A stretch of DNA of 31,120 nt from a virus. Shown piece by piece: positions 22,404 through 30,967 of the stretch. The DNA lies in the IMG/VR virus record IMGVR_UViG_3300031964_000067, positions 1 through 31,120 of that record. One strand, written 5' to 3'. Numbering within the stretch: position 1 is the first letter of the stretch; each line of letters starts with the position of its first letter. The notes under the pieces are model-generated. The model made no database searches and was not told where the DNA came from. It worked only from the letters and a program-made list of their open reading frames with translations. The translations under genes were made by a program, and so were the position numbers.

Positions 22404-23063
22404 TTAATTCTCCCGTACTTTGGGTGGCCGTCCCATGCGCTTCGCCTGAGCCGGTTCAATGTCCTTGCCTGCCAGCGCCGCTAATTCCTTGACCTGAATG
22501 GTCAGGGCATCGATCTGCGCCAGCATCTGTTCGTTTTCTTTGGCCAATTTGGCCTCGCCCGCGTGATCTTTTGCGCTATTGAGCCATGCGATGGCCTGGT
22601 CGCGCCGATGCCTCCCGCCGAGCCATGTCAGCGAGCTGTCAGGAAGCGCTGCCAGCTGCTCAACCGTGTGGATCTGCATGCTCTTGAACGCATCCGATTC
22701 CGACTTGGTGATAGCTGCCCACTGCTCGATAGCCAGTCCCGTGACTGGAGCCCGAGTGTTCTCCTGGAATGCCTGCCACTGCTGACGGAAACGCACATTG
22801 TCCGGCGGAACCGTGTCAGCATCACCGTCCATAAACAGCTTGGCCGGACGATCCCACTGCTTGGTGCGGTCACCTGGAACCATGATCTTTACCCATGGCA
22901 CATCGGAGTGAATCGGAAACCCAGCTTCTTCTGAAAGGATCGGGTCGGGATATTGACTCGGTGCCAGATAAAATTCGACATATAGGTTCTGATCGCTGCC
23001 AGTGGACGCCATGGCGACAGTAGCGCCTCGTGGCATATCGACTTTGTGCTGGGCGAATTCCAT
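22404..23063 (-). CDS. Head-region protein with helix-hairpin-helix-like segment
   Basis: The product is 219 aa. The N-terminal half contains VEFYLAPSQYPDPILSEEAG and KIMVPGDRTKQWDRPAKLFM. The middle has FKSMQIHTVEQLAALPDSSL, a helix-hairpin-helix-like stretch, and the C-terminus is a coiled coil (KLAKENEQMLAQIDALTIQV) ending in a basic GRPPKVREN. Similar proteins lie after the capsid gene in related phages, as I recall; function unknown. It is the first gene after the terminator at 23081-23104. Confidence 0.65.
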   Translation of the reverse strand: MEFAQHKVDMPRGATVAMASTGSDQNLYVEFYLAPSQYPDPILSEEAGFPIHSDVPWVKIMVPGDRTKQWDRPAKLFMDGDADTVPPDNVRFRQQWQAFQENTRAPVTGLAIEQWAAITKSESDAFKSMQIHTVEQLAALPDSSLTWLGGRHRRDQAIAWLNSAKDHAGEAKLAKENEQMLAQIDALTIQVKELAALAGKDIEPAQAKRMGRPPKVREN

Positions 23064-23080
23064 GGAGTGGCCTCTGAGTG

Positions 23081-23104
23081 AAAATAGGGGCTCCGAAGAG
23101 CCCC
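23081..23104 (-). terminator. Intrinsic terminator with UUCG loop after the capsid genes
   Basis: On the minus strand the RNA reads GGGGCTC-TTCG-GAGCCCC and then TATTTT, a perfect seven-base stem closed by a stable UUCG tetraloop and followed by a T-rich stretch. It lies 17 bases past the stop of the decoration-like gene, in the middle of the late block. It should end or thin out transcripts from the head genes. Confidence 0.85.
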
Positions 23105-23120
23105 GGAAAGTTGACTACGA

Positions 23121-23714
23121 TCAGGTAATCGCGCTCTGCGACGACGGGTACTGAAGGAGCACGACGGCCTGAGTACTGGGCAGCACCTGAGCCGCGTTGC
23201 CGGTACCGAGCGTGATGGCATTTGTCGTGGCAAATTGCGCGCCATCAACCTGTTTTGATGCCACACCCGTACCCGATACAACGCCAGCCGCCTGCCAGTA
23301 CACCGGGGCGTTGGCCGTGGGCGTACCGCTCACGTTAGTGATCGCCGGGCCCGCCACCTGGAACCATCCCCAGTTGCCCGTGCCACCCGTGACGGCCACC
23401 GCGACACCCAGAGGCTGCCCGGCATTGGCGGTTCCCGTCCATGCGATGGCGGTGGTAATCAGCAGCCCAGCTGCCGAAAGCGACTCGACGAACTGGACGA
23501 CCGCGCCGGCCAAAAGCGTAGCGCCGTAAGCAGCATATACGAAAGCACCGCCGCCAAGACGCGTGTCATAGCCCCGAATTTCGCCGAAGTACTGCGAATT
23601 TCGACCGTACGTTGCACCAGACGTGCCCGGAATGGAGAACGGACCGGGGCCGCCATTGTCTACGATACTGAGGTCAACTTCACCCAGAATCGGATCATAA
23701 GCTACAAATGCCAT
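23121..23714 (-). CDS. Probable head decoration protein
   Basis: The product is 197 aa, beginning MAFVAYDPILGEVDLSIVDN and rich in Gly, Ala, Thr and Val in its beta-prone remainder (VAVTGGTGNWGWFQVAGPAI). GGAG is placed well before ATG 23714. A protein of this size and composition immediately after the capsid gene is usually a decoration or minor capsid protein. It is followed by the strong terminator, so capsid and this protein are probably the most abundant products. Confidence 0.7.
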   Translation of the reverse strand: MAFVAYDPILGEVDLSIVDNGGPGPFSIPGTSGATYGRNSQYFGEIRGYDTRLGGGAFVYAAYGATLLAGAVVQFVESLSAAGLLITTAIAWTGTANAGQPLGVAVAVTGGTGNWGWFQVAGPAITNVSGTPTANAPVYWQAAGVVSGTGVASKQVDGAQFATTNAITLGTGNAAQVLPSTQAVVLLQYPSSQSAIT

Positions 23715-23725
23715 GGTTATTCTCC

Positions 23726-24715
23726 TTAGGCCGAGAGGACCGCTTGCAAGCGGCGGTTACTGACGGTCATGTTGCCGGCAAAGCCGATCAGCTTCACCAT
23801 CGCGTCCTGATTCACCGCATAGCGGTCATCGCCCAGCGGGGCAAAGAACCGATCAACATGCGGACGGAAATAGATGTAATCGGTGTTGAGGAAATACATG
23901 GTGTTTACCGGAGCGCCACCGCCGAAGCCGCCATCCAGCACAACGTCGGAGTTCATATACTTCAATACCTGATAGCCGGCATCGGCCATCTTTGCATCAC
24001 CGATGCGCTGAATGCCCTGCAGGGATTCCAGGTATAGGCGGTAGTAGTTGTTATCCGCCACGATCAGATCGGGATGATCGGCGCCGCGTACTTGCTGGAC
24101 CCAGACCTGATTCATGTACGACTGGATATTGGCTGAGGTCGCTGGCGCGCCGCCGTTTGTGGCTGAACTGAACGCCGTGTTGCGCCAGAACGTGCCAATC
24201 GTAGTGGAAGCATCGATGCCACCAACGACGCCCGTCGCCGGGGTCTTGCTAACGAGCAGTGCCAATCCGCCGATCTGGCGACCGCCGTCCGCCGAACCGT
24301 CCGAATAGCAGTCCAAAGCGATGTTGTTGGTGATCGTCTTCTCACCGTTCTTGATGCGCGATTCGAGTAGATCGATGATGGCCTCTTCACCAGCATTCTG
24401 GATCATCTCCAGTCCGCTGATCGAGATAGCGACGGCGGCCTGAGCGTAATTGTACTCAGCACCCGTGAACACATCCGAAGGGCTGATGTTCAGCGCCTCG
24501 TAGCCCGAATAGCGTTTGTACGTACCATTCTCGGCGTATTCTAGCTCTTGGACGATGGTGCGTCCGCCAGAGACAGGCTTGACGTTCTCCTTTTCCTTCA
24601 GACGGAAAAGCAGACCGTTGTTTTTGGTGATGTTATCGGCCAGCTTACCCGTGCGATTGCGCAGGGTCGTGGTCACAATTTCGGTGAGGGTGGTACTCGG
24701 GTTGATGAGTGCCAT
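23726..24715 (-). CDS. Major capsid protein
   Basis: The product is 329 aa. N-terminal helix (IVTTTLRNRTGKLADNITKN), then GGRTIVQELEYAENGTYKRY and RYSGYEALNISPSDVFTGAE, a spine-helix-like region (LLESRIKNGEKTITNNIALD) and a C-terminal YIYFRPHVDRFFAPLGDDRY. The order portal, scaffold, capsid and the size fit an HK97-fold capsid without a fused protease. A good ribosome site (TAGGAG) lies eight bases upstream of ATG 24715. Confidence 0.88.
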   Translation of the reverse strand: MALINPSTTLTEIVTTTLRNRTGKLADNITKNNGLLFRLKEKENVKPVSGGRTIVQELEYAENGTYKRYSGYEALNISPSDVFTGAEYNYAQAAVAISISGLEMIQNAGEEAIIDLLESRIKNGEKTITNNIALDCYSDGSADGGRQIGGLALLVSKTPATGVVGGIDASTTIGTFWRNTAFSSATNGGAPATSANIQSYMNQVWVQQVRGADHPDLIVADNNYYRLYLESLQGIQRIGDAKMADAGYQVLKYMNSDVVLDGGFGGGAPVNTMYFLNTDYIYFRPHVDRFFAPLGDDRYAVNQDAMVKLIGFAGNMTVSNRRLQAVLSA

Positions 24716-24733
24716 GGTGGGCTCCTAACGGGG

Positions 24734-25765
24734 TTAGCGATCCTTCGAGGCAGCGAATGCCGCCTGAAGTTCCTCGCGCAATGAACCCTTGGGAGCGACG
24801 GCCTGTGATCCTGATAAACCGGACGACGAACCGCGCACACTTACGGAAGCATTACGCGCTGCTGTGGCCTTGGCTCTCGCCTCTGCCGCCCGTTTCGCTT
24901 GATCTGCCGATTGCTGGCTGTTGATCAGCGTCGAACGTAGCTCAGGAATGGCCCAGATTGACTGCTCGTAAGCGTCTTCCATCGACTGAGCTTGTCCGTT
25001 CATCAGAAGGGCACCCATCATGGATTGCACCTTGGAATTCTGGAAATGCTCGTGCTTTGGATCAGACCCAAACTGCTGAATCTGGCCATTGATACTGGCC
25101 GTCTCTTGATACTGAGCCTGCTGAGTCTGCTGCTGTTTCCATCCTTCCAGTTCTGCGAGTTTCTGTTGAAGCGCAGATACTTGAGGATCGACCCAGCCTT
25201 GCTGTGTACTCGCCGGTTCACTTACGTCGATACCATACGTCTTAATCGCTCCCATGACAAGAGCGCGCTTCTGCTCAGGCGTTCCACGGCGCAAGATATA
25301 CGCTTGATTGAGCAGATTCTGCATCGCCGTCTGGATCGTTCCGCCTTCGGCCTGGATCATGGCCATATAAGGCGTGACGACCTCGCGCACGGATTTACCC
25401 GTCAGGCGGTCCTCGTCCTGCTTGGTCATCGCAATGCGGGTCTGTTCCTCGTGCTGCCGAATATATTGGCGCACTTCCTTGGGGACTTTCTCCCAGTGCT
25501 TGGCCACATCCTTTTTCCACGATGCCGGGAAAGCGTCTTCATCGGGCTTGGTAGCGGTCGCCTCTTTCCCGGTCTTCACGCGCTCCGGCTTGACGACCTC
25601 ATCAGCAGGTGGATCCGCGTCAACCAGCACGTCTTCCGCGACGGGATCAATGGGAGCCTCATCAGGCTTGGCGAAGCGCCCTACCTCATCGCGCATGCGC
25701 TCCTGCGACTCCTGTAGGTTTTCGGTCAGCTCATCACGCAGTGAACGCTCGTTCTCGCTGCTCAT
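24734..25765 (-). CDS. Scaffolding protein
   Basis: The product is 343 aa, highly charged and helical. An acidic Pro/Glu/Asp-rich N-terminus (EAPIDPVAEDVLVDADPPAD) is followed by EDAFPASWKKDVAKHWEKVP, a coiled-coil middle (LAELEGWKQQQTQQAQYQET) and a basic C-terminus (KGSLREELQAAFAASKDR) that probably contacts the capsid protein. It lies directly before the capsid gene, as scaffolds usually do, and overlaps the zinc-ribbon gene by ATGA. Confidence 0.8.
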   Translation of the reverse strand: MSSENERSLRDELTENLQESQERMRDEVGRFAKPDEAPIDPVAEDVLVDADPPADEVVKPERVKTGKEATATKPDEDAFPASWKKDVAKHWEKVPKEVRQYIRQHEEQTRIAMTKQDEDRLTGKSVREVVTPYMAMIQAEGGTIQTAMQNLLNQAYILRRGTPEQKRALVMGAIKTYGIDVSEPASTQQGWVDPQVSALQQKLAELEGWKQQQTQQAQYQETASINGQIQQFGSDPKHEHFQNSKVQSMMGALLMNGQAQSMEDAYEQSIWAIPELRSTLINSQQSADQAKRAAEARAKATAARNASVSVRGSSSGLSGSQAVAPKGSLREELQAAFAASKDR

Positions 25766-26112
25766 TTCAGTTTCCCCAATACCTGTTTGGTGGCGTCTAT
25801 CAATTCTTTCTTAACGTCGAAATCTCCCCGTACCTCGCGCTTCCTGGGAAGATCGGGCATTTCCACGTAATCGTTTCGTTTCAGAAATTCTCGGTGCTGG
25901 TGCCTGGACGTGATGAGCGGGCGTTCCCCGGTTTTCTTGTCAACAGCGACAGGACGATAGGGCGTGATGTCCACGTTAATCCGCGTCGCAGAGATGATGT
26001 TATGCATCTTCCTTCCGCAGCATTCCGGCAAGTGGCTTTCTCGTTCGGCGACTTTTCGCACGATATCCTGAATATCGCCGCAGATTCCGCATTTTACTTC
26101 ATAGATCGGCAT
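25762..26112 (-). CDS. FmdB-type zinc-ribbon protein
   Basis: The product is 116 aa. MPIYEVKCGICGDIQDIVRK opens like FmdB-type zinc ribbons (MPxYxxxCxxCG), with Cys8, Cys11, Cys31 and Cys32 as ligands. The rest is basic and ends KQVLGKLK. It is placed between portal and scaffold, overlaps the portal gene by 14 bases and the scaffold gene by ATGA. It could aid head assembly or regulate late expression; no experimental role is known to me. Confidence 0.75.
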   Translation of the reverse strand: MPIYEVKCGICGDIQDIVRKVAERESHLPECCGRKMHNIISATRINVDITPYRPVAVDKKTGERPLITSRHQHREFLKRNDYVEMPDLPRKREVRGDFDVKKELIDATKQVLGKLK

Positions 26113-28594
26113 GGTTAGATTCCTGCGGCTGTGGTGGCGGCTCACCCGGCCCACTGACCATCGCCTTCCCATTGCCGGCCTCTGTCTCATGCAGTTCCTG
26201 GTAGGCCAGATCCGCCGTGCCATCGCTCGGGGATGTCTTGGAGTTGATTCGCGCCGCTGCAATGGTAGCTTCTGCGTGAATGCGCGCCACGGCCACCGCA
26301 ATGCGGAAGTCCACATCACCTTTGACCTGCGCGATCTGGACTTCCGTCTGGGCCTTGAGCAAGTCGCGCTTGGCCTCCAGCTCGTTCTCCTGCTGCGCCT
26401 GCGCCGCCTGCGCCTGCTGTTGCGCTTGGCCAATCTGAATCTGCGCCTGAGCTTTGACGTTCTCGACCTGAATCTGACCCTGCACCTTTCCGGCCTCAAT
26501 CTGCTGATCCGTCTGGGCGCGCATCTGCTGTATCTGCTGCTCGCCCTGCATTTTGGCCTGCTGCGCCTGTTGTTGCGCCTGCGCTTTGATGGCCTCGGGG
26601 TTCGGTTTTGGCGGTGGCGGCTGCTTGGCCAGCAAGTCCAAGGTCTGATCGATGATGCCTTCCAGCGACCGCGCCTGTGGAAACGCCCGTACCGCCCATT
26701 TGATCGACTCGATCATCATCGGGACCATCGTCGGGTTGGTTTCGCCAGCCTGAACGGCTTGCGCAATCAACGGTCCCAGCACTTTTAGGAACTCAAGGCG
26801 CTGCTGCTTGGTCGTCTCGTCATCGTCGCCGATGGTGGAGTCAGTTTCGATATCCAGTCGGAAGGTGCGCATCGCATTGCTGCGTAGCATATCCTCCACA
26901 TCTTCCCAGGACGGCTCCGACAGCTGCTCCTGCACAGCAGCGGGAAGCGGCGGTGGTGGCTGCGGGGGCGGTGGCGGCTGGAATCCCGGCGGCATCGGCT
27001 GGCCAGAGACTTGCATTTGCTTCACGTGCTGGCCAGCTGCCTGATATTGCTGCATTGCCTGCTGGTATTGCTGCTGCGGCATCTGGGCCTGCATCTTCTC
27101 CATGCGCGTCATCAATTTCACGCCAGAGACTTGCGCCAGTGTCTGATAGCTGATGTGGTTAGCGATGACCTCACCCATCAGGCGAATCATATCGCGCATG
27201 AATCGCTGCACTTCGTCCTGAACTGATCGCAAGCGGATCGAGGCATATTGCCCCTTGATGCTTTCGGCAGTGGCGGTAGAACGCGGATCGTTGGCGCCCC
27301 GGATGATATCTGGCATGCCAGACACTTCGTAAAGGTCCGCCTTGATCTTGTCCCTAGCCTGATACATGGCCAGAAGCGTCTGGGCGATATCCTGAATGGG
27401 GAATAGCTCAAAGACGCCCTTAAGGCCACCCTTCTCCGCGAACATCGCCCATTGCTCGATGGGGATCAGTTGATTTTCGGTTCCCTCCGACAGAAGCCGG
27501 TCGATGCCCGTAGCGTCTGCGGCGTACACGCCGGCCACCTTCAGCGCACGTGTGACCGCCGCGATACGCGCCGTGAGAGCGTCTAGCTCCCGTGCCTGAT
27601 CTTGGTATTCGCTGTAATCCGCTGTGGGCAGGATCGAATCGTTAGCTACCGTGGCCAGCAGAGGTTTCGGGCATGGGAAGAACTTCTCCAGTTTCAGCGG
27701 ATCATCTCGCTCATCCAGGAATTCCGGAACTTTCTTGCTCACCCAAAAGGCTTTCTTGCAACGCTTGTCCCACATTTCGTAGACAGTCGCCTTTTTCATT
27801 TCCTGCGTGATCTTCTCTTCCGCGAGATTCTTCGGCGAGTAGTCCAGTGGGATGCGCTTGCCCAAGTCGGCGCCAAATCGCTCGATGAGCTCATCACGGT
27901 CAAGGAACACCATGCGCCAGACGAGGTAAACCTCGTCCCACGTCCTCGCCACATTGTGCCCGAAGTTCTCCCAGTGCACGTAATCGCAGCACACTTCCTC
28001 ATATTCGACTTCCTGCCCATCCTCTACATCGGAGGGGTCCGAACCGATCATGGAAGCATCGCGCTCCACCATCTCGTCAGAGCTATCGGTGACTTCAGGG
28101 CCTTCCTGCTTTACTTCTGGCGTTCCTGCGTCGTCCGAATCGTTGTCGACATCACGGAAATGAGGCACGTAGCGCACCCACATTTGACCGCGACCTGGGA
28201 GGAGACGATCCAGCGTCGCCGACCGGGCGGAGTCGAAGAAGTCTCCACAATCCATGTAATAAGTGATCGACCGCTCCAAAATCTCCGAGCCCACGCGCCC
28301 GACCGGATCGTCGTCCTTAAAACGCCGCTCGCACTCGGGTTTGGGATTCTTCGCGTAGCAGGCCGGGAGCAACGTCTGAATGTTGCTCCATAGGATGTTG
28401 TACTTGATCTGATCTTCGTCGGCCTGCCGGCGCTCGTCACGGTAGCGACGAAGTATCTTGTTGCCTCGCGTGCGGAATTTCTGCGATGTGCGGTCGTAAA
28501 CCTCAATTTCCACAACGTACTTGCGCACATCATCGTTTGAGGTGACAGGTTCTCCCTCAATCACTTCCGGTGCGCTGCCAGACCACTCAGCCAT
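26099..28594 (-). CDS. Portal protein (P22-type, with long C-terminal barrel)
   Basis: The product is 831 aa. The N-terminal part has VYDRTSQKFRTRGNKILRRY and NIQTLLPACYAKNPKPECER, followed by a wing region with acidic inserts and a stem with GMPDIIRGANDPRSTATAES. The C-terminal third is Gln/Ala-rich: a Pro/Gln stretch and then a long helix (EGQ-like heptads, about 690-800) that would form the barrel seen in P22 portal. Twelve copies would form the DNA entry channel and bind the terminase. It overlaps the 44-aa gene by 8 bases. Confidence 0.9.
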   Translation of the reverse strand: MAEWSGSAPEVIEGEPVTSNDDVRKYVVEIEVYDRTSQKFRTRGNKILRRYRDERRQADEDQIKYNILWSNIQTLLPACYAKNPKPECERRFKDDDPVGRVGSEILERSITYYMDCGDFFDSARSATLDRLLPGRGQMWVRYVPHFRDVDNDSDDAGTPEVKQEGPEVTDSSDEMVERDASMIGSDPSDVEDGQEVEYEEVCCDYVHWENFGHNVARTWDEVYLVWRMVFLDRDELIERFGADLGKRIPLDYSPKNLAEEKITQEMKKATVYEMWDKRCKKAFWVSKKVPEFLDERDDPLKLEKFFPCPKPLLATVANDSILPTADYSEYQDQARELDALTARIAAVTRALKVAGVYAADATGIDRLLSEGTENQLIPIEQWAMFAEKGGLKGVFELFPIQDIAQTLLAMYQARDKIKADLYEVSGMPDIIRGANDPRSTATAESIKGQYASIRLRSVQDEVQRFMRDMIRLMGEVIANHISYQTLAQVSGVKLMTRMEKMQAQMPQQQYQQAMQQYQAAGQHVKQMQVSGQPMPPGFQPPPPPQPPPPLPAAVQEQLSEPSWEDVEDMLRSNAMRTFRLDIETDSTIGDDDETTKQQRLEFLKVLGPLIAQAVQAGETNPTMVPMMIESIKWAVRAFPQARSLEGIIDQTLDLLAKQPPPPKPNPEAIKAQAQQQAQQAKMQGEQQIQQMRAQTDQQIEAGKVQGQIQVENVKAQAQIQIGQAQQQAQAAQAQQENELEAKRDLLKAQTEVQIAQVKGDVDFRIAVAVARIHAEATIAAARINSKTSPSDGTADLAYQELHETEAGNGKAMVSGPGEPPPQPQESNHADL

Positions 28595-28721
28595 GGTGGA
28601 TCAGTGTAATGACCCAGAACAGCAGGCCCAGCGCGATCAGGTTGATGCGTGAAGGGAACCCGCAAGCAGCTACACCAAAGCAGACAGCGGCTAGGATCAG
28701 CAGAATGGTATCGATGCTCAT
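28587..28721 (-). CDS. Small two-span membrane protein
   Basis: The product is 44 aa, beginning MSIDTILLILAAVCFGVAAC and continuing with a second hydrophobic stretch (LIALGLLFWVITLI). It starts in an ATGA overlap with the gene before it and overlaps the portal start by 8 bases. From memory, similar short hydrophobic proteins occur between terminase and portal in related podophages. Function unknown. Confidence 0.65.
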   Translation of the reverse strand: MSIDTILLILAAVCFGVAACGFPSRINLIALGLLFWVITLIHHG

Positions 28722-29053
28722 TGGCCTTCTCCTGGCGTGATATAGACATCGCCAGTTCCGGCGGTAATAGCGGTAACCACAGCAACTGTATCGTTATATC
28801 CCTTGCTGATCACTTTATAGGCGCCAGGCGCGATAACCATATCCCCGGGCGTTCCAACGACTGGAGCCACGGCCACCACTGCGCCGGCAATTGCTAAACC
28901 AGTGCGTACAGCAATTGGCGTCGTCGTGCCATTGAACACAAGGATGCAGTTGACCGCCGCGCCGCCAGCGGTAAGCATGATGAACTGGGAAGTCGCTGTC
29001 GCAAGGATTGCCTGCGTCTGGCCGACCAAGGGGGTGAACGGCTGAACATTCAT
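28718..29053 (-). CDS. Small beta-rich protein between terminase and portal
   Basis: The product is 111 aa, rich in Val, Ala, Thr and Gly (MNVQPFTPLVGQTQAILATA, then NCILVFNGTTTPIAVRTGLA), ending GDVYITPGEGQ. It predicts a beta sandwich, like head-decoration proteins and like the protein at 22023-22400, though no clear relationship can be shown by eye. It starts three bases after terL and overlaps the 44-aa gene by ATGA. Confidence 0.65.
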   Translation of the reverse strand: MNVQPFTPLVGQTQAILATATSQFIMLTAGGAAVNCILVFNGTTTPIAVRTGLAIAGAVVAVAPVVGTPGDMVIAPGAYKVISKGYNDTVAVVTAITAGTGDVYITPGEGQ

Positions 29054-29056
29054 CGG

Positions 29057-30529
29057 TCAAATCCTGTCGTTTTGAAGCTTGTTGGACTGTTTCTTCGGCC
29101 AAAATACGTCATTTGCAGTCATTTCATGCAGAAAACGTGGCTTTGACTCTTCGGCAGACTTTCTCACATAGGGTCGGGACATGCAAGCGTAGCGCCATTC
29201 GTCAGCGGCGTGATCTTCCATCTCCGTATCGATGTCCTCAAGCTTCAGCTTGTCGTGCTGAAGCAAGGGGATCGTGCGTATGGAATCCGTGCACGTATCA
29301 AAGCAGTAGATCGCAGGCCCATCGCTGTCGCCCAGCATTCTTGCTCGCACCTGGTCCCAGCCACCCATAGCGCCAGCCTTGGCAACGCGTTTGTTATCGG
29401 CGCGCCTAAACCATATCTGGCTCCGCGCACCCTTCACAATGCGTTCCACAATGCTGGGCCCCCCGTCTTGAGTGAAGGCGGCAGGATCGAGTACCGCATC
29501 GTTGATCTTAGGATCATTCTTTTCAAGCTCTAGGATATAGGCACCAACATCCTCGGCCGTGAGCTTCAGGCCCACGTTGGGCTCGTTGATAGGGTCTTTG
29601 CAGCCGTACCACTCACGGTAACGAACCATCGCGCCACGAGGAATGACCAAACCAGATTCCAGCGTGTAGGGGTCAGTAGCAACTGCCCACCATCCAAAGC
29701 TGAATGGTCTAGCGCTACCCCAGTCCCCTGAGCGTATGCGCCCCCATTCATCAGGAATACTAAACGGCTTTACCACATGCAGTTTACTATTCCAGCAATC
29801 GAAGAACGCGCCGGCAACTATGTTCCAATCCCCCTCTAGCCATGCCTTGCGCAAGGCTTCATTGCCATTGGTCGCCGCGATGATACGGCTTCTGTACTTA
29901 GGATCCTGCTTGACCAGGATCACGTTATCGGCCAGCGCGCTAGGCACAAACATCCGCGTCATGCCGTCATCGACATCAAGGTAAGGTGTCATGGGTGGCG
30001 CACGGTCGATGTAGCGACTCTTGACCCAGATATGACCGGCACCGCCTGGGTTTCCTGTGGATCGAACGCTGCAAGGCACGCCGAAAGGGCTGCGCAGCGT
30101 GGAGTACATCTTGATCAGCGGCGCTTGTGTGGCGTATTCCGTGACCTCGTCGAACCCAATGCGGGTATACGAGTGTCCGTGATATCGCCCGTAATCCTTC
30201 TCAGCCTCGATGAAGCGCATCTTGGTACTCGCGCCGTTGGGCCAGTACCAGCTGTTGGAGAACGGATAGTCGGCGCTAGGCTGCGTCTTGTAGATCGCGC
30301 CCTCGCCCGGAAATATCTCCATGGCGCGGGATTGAAGCTCCTCCAGCTCAGCATAGGTCTTGCGGAATAGGATGCCGCGATGGGCCTGACCGTAGCGCAG
30401 GGCGCCATCCTCTTGCCAACCCAACTGGAAGTCCGACTTACCGCCCCCGCGCTCACCGCCGTAGAAGAGATCTTCGCACCAGTCGGCCTCAAAGGCGGCG
30501 AGCTGATGACCCGGCTGCGGATACCACAT
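29057..30529 (-). CDS. terL: Terminase large subunit
   Basis: The product is 490 aa from ATG 30529, five bases inside the gap after terS; a GTG-led frame to 30559 is rejected. Walker A is GERGGGKS (25-32), Walker B is IGFDE (124-128) and the coupling motif is STGNPGG (157-163). The nuclease domain shows SGDWGS with Asp269, VLDPAAF with Asp348 and DHAADEWRY near the end. It packages DNA into the procapsid by ATP hydrolysis and cuts the concatemer. It is coupled to terS and is the second gene of the late block. Confidence 0.93.
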   Translation of the reverse strand: MWYPQPGHQLAAFEADWCEDLFYGGERGGGKSDFQLGWQEDGALRYGQAHRGILFRKTYAELEELQSRAMEIFPGEGAIYKTQPSADYPFSNSWYWPNGASTKMRFIEAEKDYGRYHGHSYTRIGFDEVTEYATQAPLIKMYSTLRSPFGVPCSVRSTGNPGGAGHIWVKSRYIDRAPPMTPYLDVDDGMTRMFVPSALADNVILVKQDPKYRSRIIAATNGNEALRKAWLEGDWNIVAGAFFDCWNSKLHVVKPFSIPDEWGRIRSGDWGSARPFSFGWWAVATDPYTLESGLVIPRGAMVRYREWYGCKDPINEPNVGLKLTAEDVGAYILELEKNDPKINDAVLDPAAFTQDGGPSIVERIVKGARSQIWFRRADNKRVAKAGAMGGWDQVRARMLGDSDGPAIYCFDTCTDSIRTIPLLQHDKLKLEDIDTEMEDHAADEWRYACMSRPYVRKSAEESKPRFLHEMTANDVFWPKKQSNKLQNDRI

Positions 30530-30531
30530 GC

Positions 30532-30801
30532 TTACTTCGCCTTGTGCAGCTTGAGCCACTCTTCGCGAGTGAGCACCGGCCTAATTGCAACCTCACCCTT
30601 CAAGTTAACGTCAGAAGTCATCTCAACAGCGCTCAAGTCCGGTACTGATTTCCTTAACAAAATTTCAGCAGACTTAAGTTGGGTGGCTGATAGCTCTCGC
30701 TTACCCTCGAAATGGTCATGCAGGCCCTTGATGAGCATACCTGCCTGAATCTTCTCGCGTATCTTTTCGTTCTGGGTAATACGCCTTGTGCGTGCTGCCA
30801 T
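30532..30801 (-). CDS. terS: Terminase small subunit
   Basis: The product is 89 aa, basic at the N-terminus (MAARTRRITQNEKIREKIQA) and helical, followed by SATQLKSAEILLRKSVPDLS, an HTH-free helical hairpin of the kind seen in short TerS proteins, and an extended C-terminus. The place directly before terL and the size make the call. It would recognise the packaging start site. The start at 30801 has no good ribosome site; a small hairpin lies just upstream. Confidence 0.75.
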   Translation of the reverse strand: MAARTRRITQNEKIREKIQAGMLIKGLHDHFEGKRELSATQLKSAEILLRKSVPDLSAVEMTSDVNLKGEVAIRPVLTREEWLKLHKAK

Positions 30802-30805
30802 GGTC

Positions 30806-30831
30806 GTTCACTTTTGTGAGTTCATGTGAAC
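30806..30831. promoter_or_regulatory. Inverted repeat directly upstream of terS
   Basis: GTTCAC (30806-30811) is inverted to GTGAAC (30826-30831), and within it TCAC-TTTT-GTGA (30808-30819) and GTTCA-TG-TGAAC (30820-30831) are also inverted. The element ends four bases before the terS ATG and overlaps where a ribosome site should be. It may be an operator or a translational control hairpin. Confidence 0.4.
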
Positions 30832-30834
30832 TAG

Positions 30835-30862
30835 ATAGTACATCAAACGATTACCAAGTCAC
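30835..30862 (-). promoter_or_regulatory. Candidate late promoter upstream of terS
   Basis: On the minus strand GTGACT (plus positions 30857-30862, 4 of 6 matches to -35) is followed after 16 bases by TACTAT (30835-30840, 4 of 6 matches to -10), 33 bases upstream of terS. Late phage promoters often need an activator, so a weak match is expected. Supported by position more than by score. Confidence 0.35.
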
Positions 30863-30887
30863 CCGAGCGAGATCGGTAGGAAGTACC

Positions 30888-30927
30888 GCCGTAACACGGC
30901 TAACTAAGGCCTTGGCTGCCGGTGTTA
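30888..30927. other. Nested hairpins in the terS leader
   Basis: GCCGT-AAC-ACGGC (30888-30900) is a tight hairpin, and TAACACGGC (30892-30900) can instead pair with GCCGGTGTTA (30918-30927) in a longer stem with one bulge. The two structures exclude one another. There is no clear T tract in the leftward direction; on the plus strand TTT follows. It could be a weak terminator for the gene at 30968 or a packaging-related element. Confidence 0.35.
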
Positions 30928-30967
30928 TTTCGCTGAGGCGCGGACACTCCCGGCTAGTCCTGGTTGT

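Noticed and set aside
24992-25717. Plus-strand 241-aa frame opposite the scaffold gene
   Set aside because: Antisense shadow of the scaffold gene; Leu/Arg/His-rich as expected of reverse-complement reading.
26111-26788. Plus-strand 225-aa Leu-rich frame opposite the portal C-terminus
   Set aside because: Leu/Arg repeats are the reverse reading of the Gln/Ala-rich portal barrel.
27602-28393. Plus-strand 263-aa frame opposite the portal gene
   Set aside because: Antisense to a well-supported portal gene; composition reflects the opposite codons, and no promoter or partner genes lie on that strand.
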